Assembly: GCA_016081115.2 (NCBI GenBank)
Contig: CM071931.1
Span: 22,668,317-22,732,316, forward strand
Direction: 5' to 3'
DNA: 64,000 nt
Source: Rehmannia glutinosa
Taxonomy: Eukaryota > Streptophyta > Magnoliopsida > Lamiales > Orobanchaceae
Shown: piece after piece, positions 30,641-41,927 of the stretch
Numbering within the stretch: the stretch's first letter is position 1
Layout: each line of letters opens with the position of its first letter
Position numbers and translations under genes: made by a program
Notes under the pieces: generated by a model
What the model was told of the DNA's origin: nothing
The model's input: the letters and a program-made list of their open reading frames with translations, nothing else
The model's database searches: none

Positions 30641-30814
30641 TCAATTGCACCAACCGAGCCTCGCTCGGACATCGCTTGATGGGACCTTGCTCCGCTAGCG
30701 TGTCCGGTCGCGCTCGTCGCCACCAACACGATCACCTTCCTCGAGTTATTACCACTTACAGCGCTTGCGGCGAGCTAGAGCATCGCTCACTCATTTTCAT
30801 TTCTTGGGATCTCT

Positions 30815-31580
30815 TTGTAGGTGAAAAAATTCGAACTTTTCCATCAACCGCCGCTTTCTCCAAATAGTTAGCCATGGATCGATCCTTGGCTTCAAACGAC
30901 CCTCGATTTGCATTGCCACTAATCGAGAGTCGATGTAAGCTATCAACTTCTTCACATTACACTTCTACGCCATTTTTAATCCCGCCAATAGAGCTTCGTA
31001 CTCGGCCTCGTTGTTTGTCACCTCGAATTTGAGGCGAAGTGCCACTTCCACATCGAATCGTTGAAGCTTCGCAACAAGATCCCGCTCCGCCTCCATAGCC
31101 ACCGCCGACCCATCCACATGCAAAGAGCTTGAGGACTTGAGCCTTCACCGCCGTTTTACTTTGATATTTAATATCAAATTCTCGCAATTCCACGGACCAC
31201 TTCACTAGGCGACTGTGACTCTCGGTTTTCTAACACTTGTCTCAGTGGTTGATTTGTGAGGACAATAATCGATGAGATTGAAAGTAAGGTCGCAACTTCC
31301 TAGCCGATACTACCAAGGCTAGAGCCAGCTTTTCGGTCTCTAGATACCTCTCCTCGGCTCCCTGTAACAACTTGCTCACGTAGTAAACTGGGCGATGAAC
31401 TCCCTCTTCGTCTCGCACCAACACCGAGCTCACGGCTCGCTTCGAAACTGCTAGGTATAAAAATAGAGCCTCCCCTTTTTTAGGCTTGGACAGTAAAGGT
31501 GGAGACATAAGGTATCCTTTCAAATCTCCGAATGCCTTCTCACATTCCTCCGTCCATTGAAATTTTTTCATGTTTCTCAA
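30815..31580 (-). pseudogene. Tat unit A dual RNase H (gRH plus archaeal-type aRH)
   Basis: 31580-31242 reads MKKFQWTEECEKAFGDLKGY, VSSVLVRDEEGVHRPVYYVS and KLLQGAEERYLETEKLALAL, the Gypsy-type connection/RNase H, here degenerate as an active site. 31205-30815 corresponds to a second, archaeal-type RNase H seen intact in unit B (HVDGS, NNEAEYEAL, YTDSQLVA) but frame-broken here. Possession of two RNase H domains is the defining Tat trait. Beyond 30815 the sequence continues toward integrase, unlike in units B and C. Confidence 0.8.
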
Positions 31581-31599
31581 AGTGTTGAAAAAAGGAAGG

Positions 31600-32520
31600 T
31601 TGCGATCAGCTGACCTCGAAATGAACTTTGTTCAACGAGGCAATTTTCCCGTGAGAGTTTCTTTGACTTCATTGACCGTTCTAGGTGAACTCATTTCCAT
31701 TATAGCTTGTATCTTCTCGGGTTCGCTTCGATCCCCTCTCATGCACCATGAAACCCAAAAATTTTCCACCCCCGCACCGAAGGTGCACTTCGCTGGATTC
31801 AACTTCATACCATAGGCTCGCATTATTTTGAAAGCCTCCTCAAATGCTCAAGGTGATCCTCTTCCACCACACTTTTTACCAACATATCATCAACATACAC
31901 TTCCATTGATTTGCCAATTTTCTCTCTAAACATGAGGTTGACTAACCTCGATAAGTAGGTCCCGCGTTCTTTAGCCCAAACGGCATTACCATGTAACAAT
32001 AAACTCCGTTCTCCGTCACAGATGAGGTCTTATCCCCTGTCTTCCTCCGCCATAAAAATTTGGTGATATCCTTGGTAAGCATCCATCATGCTAAGCAAGG
32101 CACATCCGCCGTGGAGTCCACCCAGGTCGATGCGAGGTAGGGGTAGGGATCCTTGGGGCATGCCTTATTCGGATCCGTGAAGTCGTGCACATCCTCCATT
32201 TGTTGTTAGCTTTGGGCACTCGTGGAATCGAATTTCCACAACATATCCCACTTCCAATAATTTGTTCACCTCGTTTTCTATAATTTTGTTTCTTTCGCTT
32301 CCAAAGCTTCGCTTTTTAACGCTTGGCCTCGCTAACGGATCCACATTCGGTCGGTGAACCATCATCGGGGTCTATGCCTTGGAAATCAGAAGGTTTCCAA
32401 GCAAAAATGTCCACATTCTCCCTAAGAAATTGAATCATCAACACTTCTAGCTTCGAGTCCATTTGCGACCCTATCTTAGTGAACTTATCCGGGTCGCCTG
32501 GCTCGAGCTCAATCACTTTG
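31600..32520 (-). pseudogene. Tat unit A reverse transcriptase
   Basis: It is collinear with unit B RT (36077-37037). Pieces: ELEPGDPDKFTKIGSQMDSK, REMIDIFAW-like ENVDIFAWKPSDFQGID (32516 down), SFGSERNKIIENEVNKLLEV, and after several shifts MRAYGMKLNPAKCTFGAGVE near 31823. The catalytic YVDD block lies near 31890 and is legible (VYVDDMLVK). There are more indels than in unit B, many at CTG sites. Confidence 0.75.
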
Positions 32521-32559
32521 TATCTTGCTCCGTTGGCTCAACCATATACTCCACCATTG

Positions 32560-33130
32560 TCCTAGCTTTTTAACCTTCTCCTTTTCTTTTTACTCATTGA
32601 CCTCCTCTTGGCGTGTTATTTGCTTTATAGTCCTTACTTCTCTCCTTTCCTTTCTTTTTTTTAGGGAAACGTTATAGCATTCTCTAGCCGTCTTCTGATC
32701 GCCTCGTACTTCGCCTACCCCTCCTGCTGTAGGGAACTTCATCTTCAAATGATAAGTGGACACCACAACTTGAAATTGATTCAGTCCGGGTCGCCCCATG
32801 ATCACATTATAAGCAAATGGGGCGTCTACTACCAGGTACTTGATCATGATTGTCTTTCGCACGCGCCGCCTAGCGAGGTGGGGAGATCAATGGTTCCTAG
32901 GGGAACCACTTCGCTTCCTCCAAACCCCATCGGAGTGTCAACCGGACGTAAAGCGATTACATCTAGTTCCATCTTCCTCAACACATGCATAAATAATATA
33001 TCCGCCGAGCTTCCATTATCCACCAGGACTTTTGTACAGTGGCGAAGTTGGCGATATCCATCGTGATTACCATCGGGTCGTTTGGCTGCCTCGACCCCGC
33101 GAGGTCACGACCGTCGAACGTAATAGGGCT
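32560..33130 (-). pseudogene. Tat unit A protease
   Basis: Matches unit B protease. 32862-32590 reads KTIMIKYLVVDAPFAYNVIM and GRPGLNQFQVVVSTYHLKMK, then FPTAGGVGEVRGDQKTAREC. The active site (VDNGSSADILF) lies upstream near 33020. This is a retropepsin that cuts the polyprotein. Frameshifts are present on both sides. Confidence 0.7.
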
Positions 33131-33279
33131 AGATTTTTGGACGCACATAACCTTGATTTCCTCTTAGAATCATGTGTGAGGTTACGCGCATGCCTCCTTC
33201 TCGCACTCGTGAATCACCTCCACTTGGACCTCCCGCTATCATATGTATAACCCCCTACGAGGCAAGTTATCTTCTTCCC

Positions 33280-34700
33280 GATTTTGCCTGGCCTAGAGCG
33301 TTCCTCGGGCGTTCTTGCTATGTCCGCCTTATGGCGACCTCTCGACCGGCTTCACGACTTGCGAGCGGTGATCTTCGCCTAGGGTCGGTTGGCTAGGTCC
33401 TCCCCTCGTTCTTCTTTCAAAACAAAATTTTGTAAGTAACCTCTTTGGATGAGCCTTTCAATCTCATCTCGCAATTGAATGCGATCCTCGGTGTCATGGC
33501 CATGGTCCTTGTGGAAGCGACAATATTTCTCCATGTTTCTTCGTCCGAGGTCGTCTTCATCTTTTTGGCCACCTTAGCATATCAGTTCGCTCTATGGCCA
33601 TTAGAGCGTGACTTCGGGCGCGTTCAGAGTATATCTATTGTGCCTCGTCTCCGGGCGATCTTGATCTGGACCTCGCCCAGGCCTCTCGACCCTAAACCGA
33701 AGCCTCTCTCTAAGATCCCTCCCCTCGCGTGAAGCCTCGAGCCACTTGGGACCACTCCTGGTCTTTAAGGGCATTCATCTCTTCCTCCTGTATGTATTTA
33801 TGGGTCACTTCCATTAATCGCTTCCTTATCGACGGGCGGTTCGCGAGCGAGCGCTGATGCTAATGGTCCTTTTTGCAATCCAAGGATAAGGATATTAGTC
33901 ATCATGTCGATTCGCATATCTTGTACCTCCAATGCTTCATCATTGAACCGATTTATGAATTCCCTGAGCGACTCTTTCACCCCCTGCCTTATAGTGAACA
34001 AATGCGAGGCTGACCTTCGAGCTCGCTTTTGGCTTGCGAACTGGTATAAGAACTTTCGAGCCAGCTGTTCGTAAGAAACCACAGTTCCCCTAGGTAATCC
34101 CATGAACCATTCATGCGCCTTTCCGGTCGGCGTTGTGATGAATATTCTAGCATTCATGGCATCCGACTGCCCATACAATTGCATCACATGGTCGAAAGCG
34201 GTGAGATGTTCCTGAGGGTCCCTATTCCCATCATATTTCGGGAGATCAGGAAGCTTGAAGTTCGGCGTGACCACCTCGGCTAGGATCTCGGGAGAAAATG
34301 GAGATCCCTTTTCTCGCAGCGGATGTTACAGACTCCCCTCCGCCTCAAATCATCCGGTTGTCGAGTAACATGCTCGATTTGTTCACTCGTTCGTGTATGT
34401 CCCGTGGTTTATTCGTGGTTCGCCCACGACCTCCTCTCGGTCTCTCGCTCGGGTGGCCGACGGCTTGACTAGCCACCTCTTCCAAATCAACTAGCACTTC
34501 GTTTCGTTTTTCCACATTCCCCCTTCCCCTTGGGGGCCTTGGGGAGAGGCCTCCATAGCCTTCTTACCCTTTCTTTCCCTATCCTCCAACATTTTTTCCA
34601 AAGATTTTCTCAAAGTCACTAGCCTTCATGTGAATCATCTTCTCCTCCTCTAGAACGAAAGATGGTCCGCCAAGTGAAGCGGGCGAATTGGCGATGTTTC
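33280..34700 (-). pseudogene. Tat unit A gag
   Basis: 34274-33798 is open and carries the retrotransposon gag (capsid) domain: KLPDLPKYDGNRDPQEHLTA, FDHVMQLYGQSDAMNARIFI, AHEWFMGLPRGTVVSYEQLA and SLREFINRFNDEALEVQDMR. Downstream a YCRFHKDHGHD segment (about 33530) resembles the Tat gag Cys/His stretch and leads to GYLQNFV. The N-terminal part to about 34700 is charged and frame-broken. Confidence 0.75.
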
Positions 34701-34798
34701 CGGGGGGAGGGTCCTCCCGACCCCCGAGGCGTCTTGGACGCATGCCAGTGTTTCCAATAGCTTCCCGGTGTCTCCTCCATCTTTAGCTAGACCTCTTT

Positions 34799-34814
34799 CC
34801 CACGACGGGCGCCA
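34799..34814 (-). promoter_or_regulatory. Tat unit A primer-binding site
   Basis: On the minus strand TGGCGCCCGTCGTGGG follows the LTR end (CTAAATCA plus AT). TGGCGCC-type sites, complementary to tRNAs other than initiator Met (Arg type), are typical of Tat elements. Confidence 0.75.
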
Positions 34815-34816
34815 AT

Positions 34817-35236
34817 TGATTTAGGTAAGTAAACCGGATGTACCGACCTAGGTGAGGTACTTTGTTCGAGGGTACTGAAACAGAGCGCACGTTAGGCTAG
34901 CCGGGATGGCTCCCGGCCCTAAGGCCCTCCGATGCCTAAGTCGAATTAGGTAGTTGAGGTACTTAGAAAGCTAAAAAGAGTGAGGTAATTTAGAATAATG
35001 ACAAGTTACCTTTTACCTTGATTTCCGTGCCGTATTTATAGATCGTTCACCAGGTGAGACGGATCACCGTACACGTGGCACCCGATCGATGGTGAGTGGC
35101 TCGCAGCGACCCGACCCGGTGTTTAGGGTCGGGTCGGGACCCATATAAAAAAGCCGCGGATCCGGAGTGTACTTTGGTAATTTCGCGAGGCGAGGTCGGA
35201 TGGTCAACTCGACTGGCGAGGCTATGGTGGTAATTT
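34817..35236 (-). repeat. Tat LTR between units B and A (420 bp)
   Basis: It matches 39338-39748 along its length. At its 5' edge (minus strand) the first 8-9 bases seen in the 3' LTR (TGATGTGG) are replaced by RNase H sequence ending GATCCC. The shared bases at the join are AA, a two-base microhomology. Confidence 0.85.
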
Positions 35237-36080
35237 GGGATCTGCTTTGTAGCTGAAAAAATTCGAACTTTTCCATCAACCGCTTCGCTTTCTCCAAATA
35301 GTTAGCCATGGATCGATCCTTGGCTTCAAACGAACCCTCGATTTGCATTGCCACTAACTGAGAGTCAGTGTAAGCTATCAACTTCTTCACATTACACTTC
35401 TGCGCCATTTTTAATCCTGCCAACAGAGCTTCGTACTCGGCCTCGTTGTTTGTCACCTCGAATTCGAGGCGAAGTGCCACTTCCACCTCGAATGAGTTAG
35501 GCTTCTGCAACAAGATCCCGGCTCCGCCTCCAATAGCCACCGCCGACCCATCCACGTGCAGTAGCCATGTCACTTCCTCTTTTTGAACTTCGATTTCCGA
35601 CCCACTTGCTTCGTTAACGAAGTCAGCCAGGACTTGAGCCTTCACCGCCGTTTTACTTTGATATTTAATATCAAATTCTCCCAGTTCCACGGACCACTTC
35701 ACTAGGCGACCTGACAGCTCCGGTTTTTCTAACACTTGTCTCAGTGGTTGATTTGTGAGGACAATAATCTGATGAGATTGGAAGTAAGGTCGCAACTTCC
35801 TAGCTGATACTACCAAGGCTAGAGCCAGCTTTTCGGTCTCTAGATACCTCTCCTCGGCTCCCTGTAACAACTTGCTCACGTAGTAAACTGGGCGATGAAC
35901 TCCCTCTTCGTCTCGCACCAACACCGAGCTCACGGCTCGCTTCGAAACTGCTAGGTATAAAAATAGAGCCTCCCCTTTTTTAGGCTTGGACAGTAAAGGT
36001 GGAGACATAAGGTATCCTTTCAAATCTCCGAATGCCTTCTCACATTCCTCCGTCCATTGAAAATTTTTCATGTTTCTCAA
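35237..36080 (-). pseudogene. Tat unit B dual RNase H, fused to LTR
   Basis: The longest clean frame of the complex (continuing to 35064). The gRH part reads FQWTEECEKAFGDLKGYLMS, VLVRDEEGVHRPVYYVSKLL, VLEKPELSGRLVKWSVELGE and KTAVKAQVLADFVNEASG. The aRH part reads VTWLLHVDGSAVAIGGGAGI, VTNNEAEYEALLAGLKMAQK and AYTDSQLVAMQIEGSFEAKD, with catalytic D, E and D visible; the final Asp region is lost at the truncation. After FEFFQLQ the frame runs into LTR sequence (SRSQITTIASPVELTIRPRL), giving a hybrid C-terminus. Confidence 0.85.
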
Positions 36081-37037
36081 AGTGTTGAAAAAAGGAAGGT
36101 TGCGATCATCGACCTCGAAATGAACCCGTTCAACGAGGCAATTTTCCCCTGAGAGCTGCAGACTTCATTGACCGTTCTAGGTGAACTCATTTCCATTAAA
36201 GCTTTTATCTTCTCGGGTTTGCTTGATCCCCTCTCATGCACCATGAAACCCAAAAATTTTCCACCCCGCACTCGAAGGTGCACTTCGCTGGATTCAACTT
36301 CATACCATAGGCTCGCATTATTTTGAAAGCCTCCCTCAAATGCTCAAGGTGATCCTCTTCCACCACATTTTTTACCAACATATCATCAACATACACTTCC
36401 ATTGATTTGCCAATTTTCTCTCTAAACATGAGGTTGACTAACCTCTGATAAGTAGCTCCCGCGTTCTTTAGCCCAAACGGCATTACCATGTAACAATAAA
36501 CTCCGTTATCCGTCACAAACGAGGTCTTATCCCTGTCTTCCTCCGCCATAAAAATTTGGTGATATCCTTGGTAAGCATCCATCATGCTAAGCAAGGCACA
36601 TCCTGCCGTGGAGTCCACCAAGAGGTCGATGCGAGGTAGGGGTAGGGATCCTTGGGGCATGCCTTATTCAGATCCGTGAAGTCAGGCACATCCTCCATTT
36701 GTTGTTAGCTTTGGGCACTACAACTACATTTGATAACCACTCAGTGAACTGAATTTCCACAACATATCCCGCTTCCAATAATTTGTTCACCTCGTTTTCT
36801 ATAATTTTGTTTCTTTCGCTTCCAAAGCTTCGCTTTTCTCGCTTAATCGCCTCGCTAACGGATCCACATTGGTCGGTGAACCATCATCTCGGGGTCTATG
36901 CCTTGAAATCGAGAAGGTTTCCAAGCAAAAATGTCCACATTCTCCCTAAGAAATTGAATCATCAACACTTCTAGCTTCGAGTCCATTTGCGACCCTATCT
37001 TAGGGAACTTATCCGGGTTGCCTCGGCTCGAGCTCAA
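36077..37037 (-). pseudogene. Tat unit B reverse transcriptase
   Basis: 36660-36205 is open: LLSMMDAYQGYHQIFMAEED, RDKTSFVTDNGVYCYMVMPF, GLKNAGATYQRLVNLMFREK, MEVYVDDMLVKNVVEEDHLE and HLREAFKIMRAYGMKLNPAK. The catalytic D of MMDAYQGY and YVDD are intact. Upstream fragments (37037-36855) correspond to the N-terminus (ENVDIFAWKPS). A frameshift near 36205-36280 separates RT from RNase H. Confidence 0.85.
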
Positions 37038-37224
37038 TCACTTTGTCCGCTCCGTTGGCTCAACCCTATACTCCGCCATTGTCCTAGCTTTTTTAACCTT
37101 CTCCTTTTCTTTTTACTCAATTTGACCTCCTCTTGGCGTGTTATTTGCTTTATAGTCCTTACTTCTCTCCCTTCCTTCTTCTTTTTTAGGAAACGTTATA
37201 GCATTCTCTAGCCGTCTTCCTCGA

Positions 37225-37635
37225 TCACCTCGTACTACGCCTACCCCTCCCGCAATAGGGAACTTCATCTTCAAATGATAAGTGGACACCACGCCTTGAA
37301 ATTGATTGATCGGGTCGCCCCATGATCACATTATAAGCAAATGGGGCGTCTACTACCAGGTACTTGATCATGATTGTCTTTCGGCACGGCGCTTCGCCTA
37401 GCGAGGTGGGGAGATCAATGGTTCCTAGGGGAACCACTTCGCTTCCTCCAAACCCCATCAGCGGAGTGTCAACCGGACGTAAAGCGATTACATCTAGTTC
37501 CATCTTCCTCAACACATGCCTAAATAATATATCCGCCGAGCTTCCATTATCCACCATGACTTTTTGTACAATAAGTTGGCGATATCCATCGTGATTACCA
37601 TCGGGTCGTTTGCTGCCTCGACCCCGCGAGGTCAC
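37225..37635 (-). pseudogene. Tat unit B protease
   Basis: YRQLIVQKVMVDNGSSADIL has the retropepsin D-N-G motif in the Tat form. FRHVLRKMELDVIALRPVDT, PLMGFGGSEVVPLGTIDLPT, KTIMIKYLVVDAPFAYNVIM and GRP follow, close to full length. One frameshift near 37300. Confidence 0.8.
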
Positions 37636-37655
37636 GACCGTCGAACGTAATAGGG

Positions 37656-39200
37656 CTAGATTTTTTGACGCACATAACCTTGATTTCCTCTTAGAATCAT
37701 GTGTGAGGTTACGCGCATGCCTCCTTCTCGCACTCTGTGAATCACCTCCACTTGGACCTCCCCGCTATCATATGTATAACCCCCTACGAGGCAAGTTATC
37801 TTCTTCCCGATTTTTCCTAGGCCTAGAGCGTTCCCTCGGGCGTTCTTGCCTATGTCCGGCCTCATGGCGACCTCTCGACCGGCTTCGCGACTTGCGAGCG
37901 GTGATCTTCGCCTAGGGTCGGTTAGGTCCTCCCCTCGTTCTTCTTTCAAAACAAAATTTTGTAAGTAACCTTTGGATGAGCCTTTCAATCTCATCTCGCA
38001 ATTGAATGCGATCTCGTTGTCATGGCCATGGTCCTTGTGGAAGCGACAATATTTCTCCATGTTTCTTCGTCCGAGGTCGTCTTCATCTTTTTGGCCACCT
38101 TAGCATATCGATTCGCTCTATGGCCATTAGAGCGTGACTTCGGGGCGCGTTCACAGTAGTATATCTATTGTGCCTCGTCGTCCCGGGGCGATCTTGATGC
38201 GGACCTCGGTGCAGGCCTCTCTCGACCCTAAACCGAAGCCTCTCTCTAAGATCCCCCTCGCGTGAAGCCCGAGCCACTTGGGACCACTCCTGGTCTTTAA
38301 GGGTATTCATCTCTTCCTCCGCTTTGTATTTCGGGTCACTTCCATTAATCGCTCCTTATCGACGGGCGGTTGAGCGGCGCCGATGCTAATGGTCCTTTTT
38401 GCAATCAAGGATAAGGATATTAGTCATCATGTCGATTCGCATATCTTGTACCTCCAATGCTTCATCATTGAACCGATTTATGAATTCCCGAGCCACTCTT
38501 TCACCCGCCTTATAGTGAACAAATGCGAAGTCGACCTTCGAGCTCGCTTTTGTCTTGCGAATCGGTATAAGAACTTTCGAGAGCCATTGTTCGTAAGAAA
38601 CCACGATTCCTCTAGGTAATCCCATGAACCATTCTTGCGCATTTCGATCAGCGTTGTGATGAATATTCTAGCATTCATGGCATCCACCGCCCATACAATT
38701 GCATCACATGGTCGAAAGCGGTGAGATGTTCGAGGGTCCCTATTCCCATCATATTTCGGGAGATCAGGAAGCTTGAAGTTCGGCGTGACCATCTCGGCTA
38801 GGATCTCGGGAGAAAATGGAGATCCCTTTTCTCGCAGCGGATGTTGACAGCCCCTCCGCCTCAAATCATCCGGTTGTCGAGTAACATGCTCGATTTGTTC
38901 ACTCGTTCGTGTATGTCCCGTGGTTTATTGACGGTTCGTCCACGACCTCCTCCTCGGTCTCCTCATTTGGTGGCCTCGACGGCTTGACTAGCCACCTCTT
39001 CCAAATCAACTAAAGACTTCGTTTCGTTTTTCCACATTCCCCCTTCCCAGGGGACCTGGGGGAGGGGCCTCCATAGCCTTCTTGCCCTTTCTTTTCCTAT
39101 CCTCCAACATTTTTTCCAAAGATTTTCTCAAAGTCACTAGCCTTCATGTGAATCATCTCGCTCCTCCTCCCGAACGAAAGATGGTCCCGCGAAGTGAAGC
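37656..39200 (-). pseudogene. Tat unit B gag
   Basis: 38864-38386 repeats the capsid domain of unit A in broken frames (MVTPNFKLPDLPKYDGNRD, NARIFITTL, FINRFNDEALEVQDMRIDM). 38060-37656 holds MEKYCRFHKDHGHD and GYLQNFVLKEERGEDLTDPR, then a basic tail. Relative to unit A there are many 1-4 bp losses, often where unit A has CTG. Confidence 0.75.
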
Positions 39201-39318
39201 GGGCGGGTGGCGATGTTTCCCGGGGAGGGTCCTCCACGACCCCCGAGGCGTCTTGGACGCATGCTTAGGTGTTTCCAATAGCTTCCCTGGTGTCTCCTCC
39301 ATCTTTAGCTAGACCTCT

Positions 39319-39335
39319 TTCCCACGACGGCGCCA
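39319..39335 (-). promoter_or_regulatory. Tat unit B primer-binding site
   Basis: On the minus strand TGGCGCCGTCGTGGG lies directly inside the LTR. It is one base shorter than in unit A. Confidence 0.7.
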
Positions 39336-39337
39336 AC

Positions 39338-39748
39338 CGATTTAGGTAAGTAAACCGGATGTACCGACCTAGGTGAGGTACTTTGTTCGAGGGTACAAAA
39401 GAGCGCACGTTAGGCTAGCCGGGATGGCTCTAGCTAAGGCCCTCCGATGCCTAAGTCGAATCGGGTAGTTGAGGTACTTAGAAAGGTAAAGAGCGAGGTA
39501 ATTTAGAATAATGGCAAGTTACCTTTACCTTGATTTCGCATCGTATTTATAGATCTTGTTCACCGGGTGAGACAGATCACCGTACATGTGGCACCCGATC
39601 GATGGTGAGTGGCTCGCAGCGACCCGACCTGGTGTTTCGGGTCGTCGGGACCCATATAAAAAGCCGCGGATTCGGAGGGTACTTTGGTAATTTCGCGAGG
39701 CGAGGTTAAGATGGTCAACTCGACCTGGCGAGGCTATGGTGGTAATTT
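39338..39748 (-). repeat. Tat LTR between units C and B
   Basis: Copy of 34817-35236 with the same RNase H/LTR junction at its upstream (minus-strand) edge. Confidence 0.85.
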
Positions 39749-40718
39749 GGGATCTCTTTGTAGCTCGAAAAAATTCGAACTTTTCCATCAACCGCCGCTT
39801 TCTCCAAATAGTTAGCCATGGATCGATCCTCGCTTCTAACGAACCCTCGATTTGCATTGCCACTAATCGAGAGTCGTGTAAGCTATCAACTTCTTCACAT
39901 TACACTTCTGCGCCATTTTTAATCCCCGCCAACAGAGCTTCAGACTCGGCCTCGTTGTTTGTCACCTCGAATTCGAGGCGAAGTGCCACTTCTACCTCGA
40001 ATGAGTTAGGGTTCTCGCAACAAGATCCCGGCTCCGCCCAATAGCCACCGACCCATCCACGCAAAGAGCATGTCAATTCCTCTTTTTGAACTTCGATTTC
40101 GACCCACTTGCTTCGTTAACTTAAGTCGGCCAGACTTGAGCCTTCACCGCCGTTTTACTTTGATATTTAATATCAAATTCTCCCAATTCCACTGCACCAC
40201 TTCACTAGGCGACCGACAGACTCCGTTTTTCTAACACTTGTCTGTGATTGATTTGTGAGGACAATAATCGATGAGATTGAAAGTAAGGTCGCAACTTCCT
40301 AATGATACTACCAAGGCTAAAGCGACTTTTCGGTCTCTAGATACCTCTCCTCGTCTCCTTGTAACAACTTGCTCACGTAGTAAATCGGGCGATGAACTCC
40401 TCTTCGTCTCGCTCCAACACCGAGCTCACGGCTTGCTTCAAACCGCTAGGTATAAAAATAGAGCCTCCCTTTTTAGGCTTGGAAAGTAAAGGTGGAGACA
40501 TAAGGTATCCTTTCAAATCTCCGAATGCCTTCTCACATTCCTCCATCCATTGAAAATTTTTCATGTTTCTCAAAGTGTTGAAAAAAGGAAGGTTGCGATC
40601 GGTGACTCGAAATGAACCCGTTCAACGAGGCAATTTTCCCGTGAGTTCTTTGTCTTCATTGACCGTTCTAGGTGAACTCATTTCCATTATAGCTTTTATC
40701 TTCTCGGCTTCGCTTGAT
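39749..40718 (-). pseudogene. Tat unit C, partial RT end and RNase H
   Basis: Collinear with 35237-36210 of unit B. 40573-40373 reads MKNFQWMEECEKAFGDLKGY, LMSPPLLSKPKK and AVSSVLERDEEEF. The aRH is recognisable but broken. The unit is cut at 40715-40718, where TGAT is shared with leader locus copy B, so the remaining 5' part of this unit is absent. Confidence 0.8.
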
Positions 40719-40884
40719 GTGTGATGGAGTTAGCGAAGTGTTATATTATGATGTAATGCTATGTATATGTACTTTGTGAATCTTTATTGTGTTCAGTATA
40801 TATATTATATGTTCATACATATTGAGAGTCTGTATATTTATTTGAACATGACTTTATGCTTTTTCCTTTTTTCACACACATAAT
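40715..40884 (+). repeat. Leader/intron locus copy B, right part
   Basis: GTGATGGAGTTAGCGAAG, TTATATTATGATGT, TTCATACATATTGAGAGTCT and TTTGAACATG repeat 14032-14170 of copy A in the same order. It is the continuation of the copy interrupted after about 25400. Confidence 0.8.
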
Positions 40885-41496
40885 TAGGGGTGTCAATTTG
40901 GGTTGGGTCCGGGTTCGTGGGTCCGGTTCGTGGGTCCGGGTTCGCAGGTTCGCGTGTCGAAACAGCTGATCCGATCCCGGACCGTCTGTTTAATTATTCG
41001 TGTCGAATCTTGAACCCGGACCCGACCTACTTATTTCACAGTAACCGGACCCGACCCCGTAACCCGTCTAATAAAATTATTTTCATATATATTTAAAAGT
41101 TTTAACCGAATAAATTTATTTTTTTAAAATCAATAACTATCATACACTATTCAATCAATAAAAAATATCACAATTCACAACATACAAAAAGAAATAACAT
41201 AATTGCATAAATAACATAACACGATCATATTTTAGGGACAATATTAAAAAAAACATGCATAATAATAACAAATACATAATTAAGGAGGTTTTATCATTTA
41301 CGTTTTAAGGATATGTCTTGTTTGTTGTTTTTTCTTACAATTAATTATTTACTTAATTTTCTTTTAAATTCACAAACGGGTTAAATGGGTTAAATGGGTC
41401 GTACTAGGTTGACCCGAACCCGATCTATTTAATTGGCGGAGTTATTCGGGTTCGACCCATTTTTGACCGGACCCACTAAGCCTGGACTCATACCCA
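40885..41496. mobile_element. hAT-like non-autonomous element with GGGTCCGGGTTC termini, truncated
   Basis: It begins TAGGGGTGTCAATTTGGGTT and has long, inversely related GGGTCCGGGTTCG / CGAACCCGGACCC stretches at both sides of an AT-rich middle, a layout common among plant hAT-type MITEs. The right terminus (expected ATTGACACCCCTA) is absent. The sequence passes at about 41496 into an LTR that lacks its own start. Confidence 0.6.
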
Positions 41497-41884
41497 TTAA
41501 TTTCCTTATAATACTAAGTTGAGTACAATCCGAATTTATTTTGTAAATTTGTATTACGTGAATGTTGTGTAACCCGACCTAAAATTTTCAAACGCCTTAG
41601 TGTAATCATATGTTTATCTAATGCTTAATATATATTATATAACTAATGGCCTAGGATAGATGAAAGGAATACTAAGTAGTCTGCGTGTATAATTATTAGC
41701 CAAGCCCAACCATGCATTCAATCTCAAACAACCATGTAATTCCTTTAGTTAGGACGTGGCAAGCATGGAATTCTTGTTATCACATTAAGAAGCAAATTCT
41801 TACAAATCGATATGATTAACCATAGCAATATAATATATATATATATATATATAACACCCACCTCATGCTTTTAGTAAATAAATA

Positions 41885-41927
<43 letters not shown>

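Larger units (their letters stand above)
26795..40718 (-). mobile_element. Tat-lineage Gypsy complex: one long unit plus head-to-tail 4.5 kb units
   Basis: Read on the minus strand, 40718 downwards: partial unit C (RT/RNase H), LTR (39748-39338), unit B (PBS, gag, protease, RT, RNase H), LTR (35236-34817), unit A (PBS, gag, protease, RT, two RNase H domains, integrase, tandem repeats, opposite-strand ORF, PPT), then a truncated 3' LTR (27027-26795). Units C and B both stop at the identical point in the second RNase H and pass straight into LTR sequence, so adjacent units share LTRs; the repeat period is 4,512 bp. TGGCGCC-type PBS and dual RNase H place it in the Tat (Retand/Ogre-like) lineage. 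The complex splits leader locus copy B. Confidence 0.85.

Noticed and set aside
26795..40718. Three independent Tat insertions
   Set aside because: Two units share the exact RNase H/LTR junction and adjoin without target duplications, which points to tandem growth of one derivative.
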